Source of the DNA: Kitasatospora viridis
Lineage (GTDB): Bacteria; Actinomycetota; Actinomycetes; Streptomycetales; Streptomycetaceae
Direction of reading: 5' to 3'
Assembly (NCBI RefSeq): GCF_007829815.1
Contig: NZ_VIWT01000001.1
Location: 1,697,501 to 1,761,500, forward strand
Length of the DNA stretch: 64,000 nt
Shown here piece after piece: positions 57,438 through 64,000 of the stretch. Made by a program: the position numbers and the translations under genes. The notes beneath the pieces are model-generated. The model saw only the letters and a list, made by a program, of their open reading frames with translations. It was not told where the DNA came from and made no database searches. Each line of letters opens with the position of its first letter. Within the stretch, counting starts at the first letter, position 1.

Positions 57438-59642
57438 TCAGCCCTTCTCCAGGTACGCCGCGCGCTCCTCGTCGACCAGGCCGGCCAGCTCGGCGCGCAG
57501 GTCCTGGTGGTGCGTCAGCTCCGGGTCGTCGGCGACCAGCCGGGCCGCCGCCTCGCGGGCCTCGGCGATCACCTCCTCGTCGTCCAGCACCGAGAGCACC
57601 TTCAGCGAGGAGCGCACCCCGGACTGGGCCTGGCCGAGCACGTCGCCCTCCCGGCGCTGCTCCAGGTCGATCCGGGAGAGCGCGAAGCCGTCCAGCGTGC
57701 CGGCCACCGCGTCCAGCCGGGCCCGGGCGGCCGAGCCGGCCGGCATCTCGCTGACCAGCAGGCACAGCCCCGGGGCGGTGCCCCGGCCGACCCGGCCGCG
57801 CAGCTGGTGCAGCTGGGAGACGCCGAACCGGTCGGCGTCCATGATCACCATGGCGGTGGAGTTGGGCACGTTGACGCCGACCTCGATCACCGTGGTGGCG
57901 ACCAGCACGTCCACCTGGCCGGCCGCGAACCGGCGCATCACCTCGTCCTTGGCCTCCGGGGCCAGCCGGCCGTGCAGGATCTCCACCCGCAGGCCGGCCA
58001 GCGGACCCTTGGCCAGCATCTCGGCGGTCGCCACCACGGCCAGCGGCGGGCGGCGCTCGTCGCTGTCGGCGCCGGCGTCCGCGACCTCCTCCTCGGCCGG
58101 CTTGCGCTTCTTCTTCGGGTCCTCCTCCTCGTCGCCGATCCGCGGGCAGACCACGTAGGCCTGGTGGCCCTTGGCCACCTCCTCGCGGACCCGCTCCCAG
58201 GCCCGGGCCAGGAAGTTGGGCTTCTCCAGGGCCGGCACCACGTGGCTGGAGATCGGCGAGCGGCCGGCCGGCAGCTGGTCCAGCACCGAGGTCTCCAGGT
58301 CGCCGAAGACCGTCATGGCGACGGTGCGCGGGATCGGCGTGGCCGTCATCACCAGCAGGTGCGGCGGCTGCCCGCCCTTGGCCCGCAGCGCGTCCCGCTG
58401 CTCCACGCCGAACCGGTGCTGCTCGTCCACCACCACCAGGCCGAGGTCCTGGAACTGCACCTTGTCCTCGATCAGCGCGTGGGTGCCGATGGCGATCCCG
58501 GCGTCCCCGCTGGCCATGTCGAGCATCACCTGGCGGCGGGCCGGCACCCCCATCGAGCCGGTCAGCAGCACCACCTTGGTGCCGCCCAGCATCCCGCCGA
58601 GCGCCAAGTCCCCCATCATCTCGACGATCGAGCGGTGGTGCTGCTGGGCCAGCACCTCGGTCGGCGCGAGCAGCACCGCCTGCCCGCCCGCGTCCACCAC
58701 GGCGAGCATCGCGCGCAGCGCCACCAGGGTCTTGCCGGAACCGACCTCGCCCTGCAGCAGCCGGTGCATCGGGTGCTCGCCCGCCAGGTCGGCGAAGACG
58801 TCCTGACCCACCTTCTGCTGACCCTCCGTCAGGGTGAACGGCAGCTTGGCGTCGAAGGCCTCCAACAGGCCGCCGCCGCGCACCGGCCGGGGCTTGGCGG
58901 GCAGCGCGGCGGCGGCCAGCCGGCGCTGGGCCAGCGCGATCTGCAGCACGAACGCCTCGTCCCACCGCAGCCGCTCCCGGGCCTGCTCCAACTCGGCCTG
59001 GTTGCGCGGACGGTGGATCAGCTCCAGGGCCTCGGCCAGCCCGATCAGCCCGCGCTCGGCCCGCAGCTCGGGCGGCAGCGGCTCACCGACGTCCGACAGG
59101 TGCTTGTCCAGCGCCGTCTGCACCGCCAGCGCCAGCTTCCAGCTGGGCAGTTGGGAGCTGGCCGGGTAGACCGGGATGAGCCGGCCGGCGAACTGCGCGG
59201 CGGTGGCGCCCTGGTCCCCGGAGTCCGAGTCCTCCTGGTCGAGCAGCTGGTAGTCCGGCGAGGCCAGCTGACGGCTGCGGTTGAAGACCCCGACCTTGCC
59301 CGCGAACAGGCCCTGGGCGCCCGGGCGCAGCTCCTTCTGCCGCCAGCCCTGGTTGAAGAAGACCAGGGTGAGCCGGCCGCGCCCGTCGGTGACGATCACT
59401 TCGAGCCGGTCGCCCTTGCGGCCCCGGAACGGGATCAGCGTGACCTTCTCGATCCGGGCCAGCACGGTGACGTGCTCGTCGATCTCCAGCTCGTCCAGGC
59501 TGGTCAGCTGCCCGCGCTCGGCGTACCGGCGCGGGTAGTGGTGCAGCAGGTCGGCCACGGTGTGCAGCTTCAGGCCGTCCGCGAGCGCCTTGGCGGTGCG
59601 CGGGCCGACCAGCTTCGTCAGGGGTTCGTCGAGAGCAGCCAT
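57438..59642 (-). CDS. recG: ATP-dependent DNA helicase RecG
   Basis: A protein of about 734 residues. The N-terminal wedge/OB domain (LDELEIDEHVTVLARIEKVT) is followed by the helicase motifs: Walker A LLQGEVGSGKTLVALRAML, DEQH box LVVVDEQHRFGVEQRDALRA, motif III VMTATPIPRT, and motifs V-VI DVLVATTVIEVGVNVPN and HQLRGRVGRG. An acidic/Lys insertion (about residues 500-525) breaks domain 2. It reverses stalled forks. ATG 59642 or GTG 59645 starts it. Confidence 0.95.
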   Translation of the reverse strand: MAALDEPLTKLVGPRTAKALADGLKLHTVADLLHHYPRRYAERGQLTSLDELEIDEHVTVLARIEKVTLIPFRGRKGDRLEVIVTDGRGRLTLVFFNQGWRQKELRPGAQGLFAGKVGVFNRSRQLASPDYQLLDQEDSDSGDQGATAAQFAGRLIPVYPASSQLPSWKLALAVQTALDKHLSDVGEPLPPELRAERGLIGLAEALELIHRPRNQAELEQARERLRWDEAFVLQIALAQRRLAAAALPAKPRPVRGGGLLEAFDAKLPFTLTEGQQKVGQDVFADLAGEHPMHRLLQGEVGSGKTLVALRAMLAVVDAGGQAVLLAPTEVLAQQHHRSIVEMMGDLALGGMLGGTKVVLLTGSMGVPARRQVMLDMASGDAGIAIGTHALIEDKVQFQDLGLVVVDEQHRFGVEQRDALRAKGGQPPHLLVMTATPIPRTVAMTVFGDLETSVLDQLPAGRSPISSHVVPALEKPNFLARAWERVREEVAKGHQAYVVCPRIGDEEEDPKKKRKPAEEEVADAGADSDERRPPLAVVATAEMLAKGPLAGLRVEILHGRLAPEAKDEVMRRFAAGQVDVLVATTVIEVGVNVPNSTAMVIMDADRFGVSQLHQLRGRVGRGTAPGLCLLVSEMPAGSAARARLDAVAGTLDGFALSRIDLEQRREGDVLGQAQSGVRSSLKVLSVLDDEEVIAEAREAAARLVADDPELTHHQDLRAELAGLVDEERAAYLEKG

Positions 59643-59680
59643 CACGCCCTATGGAACACCACCGCGGGGACAGCGCGGCG

Positions 59681-61300
59681 TCACTCCACCCCGATGAGCA
59701 GCGGCGCGCTGCCCGGGCCGCCCGCGAAGACCGCCAGGTCCACCTCCGGGCGCTGGCGCCGCACGTGCGCCACCAGCCGGTCGGCCAGGTCCGCCGGCGC
59801 CTCCTCGCCGAGCACCAGGGTGACCAGCTCGCCGCCGGCCGCCAGCATCCGGGCGAGCACCTCGGCGCCGGTCTCGGCGATGCCCGGGCCGATCACCGCC
59901 ACGTCGCCGTCGATCAGGCCGAGCACGTCACCGGCCTGGCAGACCCCGGCCATGGTCCAGGACTGGCCCTCGGCGACCGCCAGCTCGGCGTACCGGGTGG
60001 CGCCGGCCGCGGAGGTCATCGCCACCACGTCCTCGTCGAACCGCCGGCCGGCCTCGTGCACGGCGAGCGCGGCCAGGCCCTGCACCGGCGAGCGGGTGGG
60101 CAGCACGGCGATCCGCAGGCCCTCCTCGCGCAGCTGGTCGGCGGCCGCCCCGGCGCCGGCCCGCAGCTCCGGGTCGTTGAGCAGCACGATCACCTCGCGG
60201 GCCGCGCAGCGGCGCACCGCCGCGGCCAGTTCGGCGCTGGACGGCGGGGAGTCCGGGTCGGCCGGCAGCACCGCGGAGCCGGCCTCCCGGCAGAGCTCGG
60301 CCAGCCCGGCGCCGGTGACCACGCTGAGCACCGCGCGCTCCAGGGCCGGCTCGGCCGCGGGGGCGGCGCCGGCCCGGGCGGCGGCCTCGGCGAAGTGGGT
60401 GATCCGGATCCGGTGCGGCCGGCCGGCCTCGACGCCGGCCTCCACGGCGGCGCCCGCGTCGTCCACGTGCACGTGCACGTTCCACAGTCCGTCGCCGCCG
60501 CCGATCACCAGCGAGTCGCCGAGTCCGGCCAGCCGGGCGCGCAGTGCGGGCAGCGCACCGTCCGGCGCGTCCAGCAGGTAGATCACCTCGAAGGCGGGGT
60601 GGCCGGGCAGCCGGGGCGGCTCCTCGCAGGAGTCCGGGTGGCCGGCCGGCAGGTCCTCGCCGAGCGCCACCGGGCCCATCGGCTCCTGCCCGGACACCGC
60701 GTCGGCCAGCGCGCCGAGCACCGCGACCAGGCCGCGCCCGCCGGCGTCCACCACGCCGGCCCGGGCCAGCACGGCGAGCTGCTCGGGGGTGCGCAGCAGG
60801 GCGCCACGCGCGGTCCGGTGCGCCGCGTCCGCCACCTCGGCCAGCCCGCCCGGGATCTCGGCGGCCTGCTCGGCGGCCGCCGCGGCCACCGTCAGCAGGG
60901 TGCCCTCGACCGGCTCGGCCACCGCCCGGTAGGCAGACTCGGCACCCCTGGTCAGCGCGGCCCGCAGGGCCCGGTGGTCGCCGCCGCGCTCGGCCAGCAC
61001 CTCGGCCACCCCGCGCAGCAGCTGGGCCAGGATCACCCCGGAGTTGCCCCGGGCGCCGAGCTGGGCGCCGCGGGCCATCGCCCGGACGACCTGCGCCAGG
61101 CCGGGCGCGGCCCCGTCGGCGAAGCAGTGCTCGACCGCCTCGGTGGCCGACTCGACGGTGAGGTAGAGGTTGGTCCCGGTGTCCCCGTCCGGCACCGGGT
61201 ACACGTTGAGCGCGTCGATCTCCTCCCGGGCCTCGCCGAGGGCGGCGAGCGCGAGGCGGCACCAGGTGCGGACGGCGGGGCCGTCGAGGGTGTCGAGCAC
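59681..61300 (-). CDS. DAK2-domain protein, FakA-like
   Basis: A 539-residue protein starting at GTG 61300 behind GGAGGAG. The N-terminal DhaL-like domain (residues about 1-200) has the Mg-ATP motif YPVPDGDTGTNLYLTVESAT and ARGNSGVILAQLLRG. The C-terminal half holds a DAK1/DegV-like domain with VHVHVDDAGAAVEAGVEAGR. It resembles FakA, the ATP-binding part of fatty acid kinase, which needs a FakB partner not seen here. The rpmB-fakA-recG neighbourhood is the same in Firmicutes (yloV). Confidence 0.82.
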   Translation of the reverse strand: MLDTLDGPAVRTWCRLALAALGEAREEIDALNVYPVPDGDTGTNLYLTVESATEAVEHCFADGAAPGLAQVVRAMARGAQLGARGNSGVILAQLLRGVAEVLAERGGDHRALRAALTRGAESAYRAVAEPVEGTLLTVAAAAAEQAAEIPGGLAEVADAAHRTARGALLRTPEQLAVLARAGVVDAGGRGLVAVLGALADAVSGQEPMGPVALGEDLPAGHPDSCEEPPRLPGHPAFEVIYLLDAPDGALPALRARLAGLGDSLVIGGGDGLWNVHVHVDDAGAAVEAGVEAGRPHRIRITHFAEAAARAGAAPAAEPALERAVLSVVTGAGLAELCREAGSAVLPADPDSPPSSAELAAAVRRCAAREVIVLLNDPELRAGAGAAADQLREEGLRIAVLPTRSPVQGLAALAVHEAGRRFDEDVVAMTSAAGATRYAELAVAEGQSWTMAGVCQAGDVLGLIDGDVAVIGPGIAETGAEVLARMLAAGGELVTLVLGEEAPADLADRLVAHVRRQRPEVDLAVFAGGPGSAPLLIGVE

Positions 61301-61609
61301 CGGCTCTCCTCCAGGTGAACGCGGCGGGAACGGTTTACGGGCCTTTCGGGCAGGTTATCCGGGCCCGGGCCCCCGCAACGGGGTGGGTGCACCGGCGCGG
61401 ACGCCCGGGCGGGGGCGCCCGACCACCGGAGGGATCAAGCAGCCGGTCATGGTAGTTTCGTGGTGGCGGAGCAGTCGTTGTATGCTGCTCCGGTTGCCTG
61501 GAACAACCCGGGCTTCCCCCTTGAACCGATCAGGTCCACGCCGAGTGGTCCGGGTGGCTCAGCCGGGGTTATTCGAACGTAAATGATCTGAAGTCTTGGA
61601 GTGACTCCT
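61301..61609. promoter_or_regulatory. Divergent control region FakA-like gene / rpmB
   Basis: About 310 bp. On the plus strand TATGCT (61481-61486), preceded by TTG, is a good -10 hexamer for rpmB about 125 nt upstream of its start; the -35 is weak. The 61370-61420 part is GC-rich with short inverted repeats. No gene was seen. Confidence 0.5.
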
Positions 61610-61795
61610 GTGGCTGCCAACTGCGACGTCTGCGGCAAGGGGCCGGGCTTCGGCAACAACATCTCCCACTCGCACCGCCGTACCCGTCGTCGTTGGAACC
61701 CCAACATTCAGACGGTGCGCGCTGTGATCGGGCGTACGCCGAAGCGGCTCAACGTGTGCACCTCGTGCATCAAGGCCGGTAAGGTCTCGCGCTGA
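61610..61795 (+). CDS. rpmB: 50S ribosomal protein L28, zinc-binding form
   Basis: A 61-residue L28 starting at GTG 61610: [20 protein letters not shown], then [20 protein letters not shown] and [16 protein letters not shown]. The CxxC pairs (Cys5/Cys8 and Cys51/Cys54 by this count) make it the zinc-binding form. The gene is alone on the plus strand between minus-strand operons and ends in a terminator. Confidence 0.97.
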   Translation: MAANCDVCGKGPGFGNNISHSHRRTRRRWNPNIQTVRAVIGRTPKRLNVCTSCIKAGKVSR

Positions 61796-61823
61796 CGCGC
61801 AGACCGGTACGCCGGTCCTCTTT

Positions 61824-61863
61824 CGACAGGGCGGCCCCTCCTCACGGAGCGGCCGCCCTGTCG
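61824..61863. terminator. Bidirectional terminator rpmB / thiD
   Basis: CGACAGGGCGGCC (61824-61836) pairs with GGCCGCCCTGTCG (61851-61863), and CTCC/GGAG extends it past one mismatch to the loop TCAC. TTTT follows at 61865 on the rpmB side. It separates the convergent rpmB and thiD genes. Confidence 0.9.
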
Positions 61864-61880
61864 CTTTTCCCGCCCCGGTG

Positions 61881-62681
61881 CTACGGGCGCAGCCGCCAGG
61901 CGTGGTCCACCGGGCCGATGCCGCCGCCGAGCGCGAAGCCGGCCGCGATCGCGCCGGTCACGTAGTCCTTGGCCGCCGCCACCGCCTGCGGCATCGGCAG
62001 GCCCTTGGCCAGCTCGGCGGCGATCGCGCTGGCCAGCGTGCAGCCGGTGCCGTGGGTGTGCCGGTTGTCGTGCCGGGGCGCCCGGAACCAGTGCTCCTCG
62101 CCGTCCCGCCCGACCAGCAGGTCGGCCGGCTCCCCGGCCAGGTGGCCGCCCTTGACCAGCACCCAGCGCGGGCCGAACTCCAGCAGCGCGTCGGCGGCCG
62201 GGCGCATCTCGCCCTCCTCCAGCACGGTGATGCCGGTGAGTTGCGCCACCTCGTGCAGGTTGGGGGTGGCCAGGGTGGCGTGCGGCAGCAGCAGCTCGCG
62301 CACGGTGGCGACGGCCTCGGCGGCGAGCAGCGCGTCGCCGTGCTTGGAGACGCCGACCGGGTCGACCACGACCGGGGCCGGGCAGTCGGCGAGCAGTTCG
62401 GCCACCGTGGCGACCAGCTCGACCGAGGCGAGCATGCCGGTCTTCACCGCCTGCACCCCGATGTCGTCCACCACGCTGCGGTACTGCGCCCGGACCGCCT
62501 CGGCGGGCAGCTCCCAGTAGCCCTGGACGCCCAGCGAGTTCTGCGCGGTGACGGCGGTGATCACGCTCATCCCGTGCGTGCCGAGGGCCAGCATGGTCTT
62601 GAGGTCGGCCTGGATGCCGGCCCCGCCGCCGGAGTCGGAGCCGGCGATGGTGAGGACGCGAGGGGGTGCTTCTGCGGACAT
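61881..62681 (-). CDS. thiD: Hydroxymethylpyrimidine (phosphate) kinase
   Basis: A 266-residue ribokinase-like enzyme ([20 protein letters not shown]) of thiamine synthesis that makes HMP-PP. Motifs: [46 protein letters not shown] and the anion-hole/catalytic-Asp part [18 protein letters not shown]. It is 23 nt downstream of pfkA in a thiL-pfkA-thiD cluster. Confidence 0.95.
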   Translation of the reverse strand: MSAEAPPRVLTIAGSDSGGGAGIQADLKTMLALGTHGMSVITAVTAQNSLGVQGYWELPAEAVRAQYRSVVDDIGVQAVKTGMLASVELVATVAELLADCPAPVVVDPVGVSKHGDALLAAEAVATVRELLLPHATLATPNLHEVAQLTGITVLEEGEMRPAADALLEFGPRWVLVKGGHLAGEPADLLVGRDGEEHWFRAPRHDNRHTHGTGCTLASAIAAELAKGLPMPQAVAAAKDYVTGAIAAGFALGGGIGPVDHAWRLRP

Positions 62682-62704
62682 GGGCCAAACCTATCGGTCC
62701 GGTC

Positions 62705-63730
62705 TCAGAGCACGGCCTCGGACTCGGCCCACTGGGCGGCCGGCACGGTCTTCAGCCGGGTGACCGCGTCGGCGATCGGGGCGAGCACGATCTCGGTCCC
62801 GCGCAGCGCGGTGAAGTGCCCGAACGCGCCCTTGTGCACGGCCTCCACGGCGTGCCAGCCGAACCGGCTGGCCAGCACCCGGTCGCGGGCGGTCGGGGTG
62901 CCGCCGCGCTGGACGTGGCCGAGGATCACCGGGCGGGCCTCCTTGCCGAGCAGGTCCTCCAGTTCGGCGGCCAGCCGGGTGCCGATCCCGCCGAAGGTGC
63001 GGTGGCCGAACTGGTCCACCCCGCCGTGGTCGAAGCGCAGCGTGCCGGGCATCGGCTCGGCGCCCTCGGCCACCGCGATGATGGCGAACTTCTTGCCCCG
63101 GGCGAACCGTTCCTCGATCATCCGGGCCACCGCCTCGATGTCGAAGGGCTTCTCCGGGATCAGGATGCCGTGCGCGCCGCCGGCCATCCCGGCGGTCAGG
63201 GTGATCCAGCCGGTGTGGCGGCCCATCAGCTCGACCACCATCACCCGCTGGTGCGACTCGGCGGTGGTCTTCAGCCGGTCGATCGCCTCGGTGGCCACGT
63301 GCACCGCGGTGTCGAAGCCGAAGGTGACGTCGGTCGCGTCGATGTCGTTGTCGATGGTCTTGGGCACGCCGACCACCGGCAGGCCGGCGGTGCTGAACCG
63401 CTGCGCGGCGGCCAGGGTGCCCTCGCCGCCGATGGCGATCAGCGCGTCCAGGCCGAGCCGGCCGGCGAGTTCACCGGCGTGGTCCACGGCCCACTGGATC
63501 TTCTCCCGGTGCACCCGGGCCGAGCCCAGGATGGTGCCGCCGAGGGTGAGCAGGCCGGTGACGTCGTCGTGGCCGACCACCCGGGCCCGGCCCTCGATCA
63601 GGCCGAGGAAGCCGTCCTCGATGCCGAGGATCTCGTCCCCGTGCACGTCCTGACCGCGGTGCACGACCGATCTGATCACGGCGTTGAGCCCGGGACAGTC
63701 GCCACCGCTGGTCAGCACACCGATTCGCAT
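62705..63730 (-). CDS. pfkA: 6-phosphofructokinase, group III
   Basis: A 341-residue PFK starting [20 protein letters not shown]. The catalytic loop [20 protein letters not shown] is present, with Lys in place of the Gly of classical ATP-PFKs. The phosphoryl-donor loop reads [11 protein letters not shown] rather than [19 protein letters not shown] and [15 protein letters not shown] follow. These features fit actinobacterial group III enzymes; the donor could be ATP or PPi and should not be assumed. It lies 11 nt after thiL and 23 nt before thiD, an unusual place. Confidence 0.92.
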   Translation of the reverse strand: MRIGVLTSGGDCPGLNAVIRSVVHRGQDVHGDEILGIEDGFLGLIEGRARVVGHDDVTGLLTLGGTILGSARVHREKIQWAVDHAGELAGRLGLDALIAIGGEGTLAAAQRFSTAGLPVVGVPKTIDNDIDATDVTFGFDTAVHVATEAIDRLKTTAESHQRVMVVELMGRHTGWITLTAGMAGGAHGILIPEKPFDIEAVARMIEERFARGKKFAIIAVAEGAEPMPGTLRFDHGGVDQFGHRTFGGIGTRLAAELEDLLGKEARPVILGHVQRGGTPTARDRVLASRFGWHAVEAVHKGAFGHFTALRGTEIVLAPIADAVTRLKTVPAAQWAESEAVL

Positions 63731-63741
63731 GGTCACCAAGG

Positions 63742-64000
63742 CTACTCGGCGAAGTGGTCCCAGCCGGCCGTCCGATCCCAGGGCGCGCCGTCCACGGTGA
63801 CCCGGCCGCGGGCGCCGGCGCGGGCCGGTCCGACCACGTTGCCGACCACCCGCCAGCGGGCCGGCAGCTGCGCGCTGGCCGGGAAGGTGGCCGCGATCGC
63901 GTGGTCCTCGCCGCCGGAGAGCACCCAGACCAGCGGGTCGACCCCGACCGCCTGCCCGATGTCGGCCATCTGCGCCGGCACGTCGAAGTCGGCGGCCCGC
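63742..64000 (-). CDS. thiL: Thiamine-monophosphate kinase, C-terminal part
   Basis: The last 86 residues of ThiL; the 5' end lies outside the window. LVWVLSGGEDHAIAATFPAS corresponds to the conserved C-terminal GGEDY-type segment, followed by VVGNVVGPARAG and a final WDHFAE. It phosphorylates thiamine monophosphate to the cofactor form. It precedes pfkA and thiD, probably in one transcript. Confidence 0.85.
   Translation of the reverse strand, partial: RAADFDVPAQMADIGQAVGVDPLVWVLSGGEDHAIAATFPASAQLPARWRVVGNVVGPARAGARGRVTVDGAPWDRTAGWDHFAE

Overview
This window is very rich in G+C (well above 70% by eye), uses GTG start codons often, and carries the sporulation sigma factor gene whiG, the differentiation regulator nsdA, a cluster of four type I signal peptidases and the amtB-glnK-glnD nitrogen cluster. 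Together these point to the conserved core of a sporulating Streptomycetaceae chromosome. From memory, the gene order follows the Streptomyces coelicolor region from about SCO5655 down to about SCO5562. Some departures from that order (a long-tailed WhiG, an acyltransferase beside ffh, a phosphofructokinase between thiL and thiD, a type-3 ProRS) could fit Kitasatospora or another non-model member. That placement is inference. No tRNA, rRNA, insertion sequence, prophage or CRISPR array was seen.

Layout. 1-4.9 kb: amine or GABA catabolism (a partial class III aminotransferase, an aminobutyraldehyde-type dehydrogenase, a divergent Lrp regulator and a second aminotransferase). 5.1-7.0 kb: an ABC-type ATPase with degraded catalytic motifs and its membrane partner. 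7.0-12.7 kb, minus strand: rpsB, tsf, pyrH, frr, cdsA, rlmN. 13.0-18.3 kb: an M23 peptidase frame, whiG, dprA, the ComM-like ATPase and yraN. 18.5-23.3 kb: a DUF2469 gene, a Nudix hydrolase and four signal peptidases. 23.3-26.8 kb: rplS, trmD, rimM, a KH-domain gene, rpsP and a SprT-like protein. 27.1-34.9 kb: proS, a methyltransferase, ftsH, an acetyltransferase, ffh and an acyltransferase. 35.0-42.0 kb: glnD, glnK, amtB, nsdA and a Prim-Pol-like gene. 42.0-50.0 kb: ftsY, smc, a small coiled-coil protein, acylphosphatase, an HxlR regulator and a TPM-domain protein. 50.2-57.4 kb: two membrane proteins, then mutM, rnc, rpmF, DUF177, a DivIVA-like protein, coaD and rsmD. 57.4-64.0 kb: recG, a DAK2/FakA-like protein, rpmB, thiD, pfkA and the end of thiL.

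How the genes work together. Most serve translation and its quality control (S2, S16, L19, L28, L32, EF-Ts, RRF, RimM, TrmD, RlmN, RsmD, RNase III, ProRS), protein export (Ffh, FtsY, four signal peptidases, FtsH), chromosome upkeep (SMC, RecG, MutM, DprA, ComM-like, YraN), nitrogen sensing (AmtB, GlnK, GlnD) and development (WhiG, NsdA). Many transcription units end in long perfect hairpins with little or no U-tract, as is usual in these bacteria.

The most interesting non-coding signals are: a GlnR-type operator upstream of amtB; two pairs of DnaA boxes with the same 18-bp pitch in front of two different genes; three tandem 18-bp repeats in front of rimM; five tandem 14-bp repeats at the end of the DUF2469 gene; and a 10-bp inverted repeat in front of the Lrp regulator. 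The most interesting coding oddities are the degenerate ABC ATPase, the peptidase frame that has lost its expected stop and runs antisense through whiG, and the roughly 100-residue N-terminal extension of WhiG. I found no clearly new multi-gene system.
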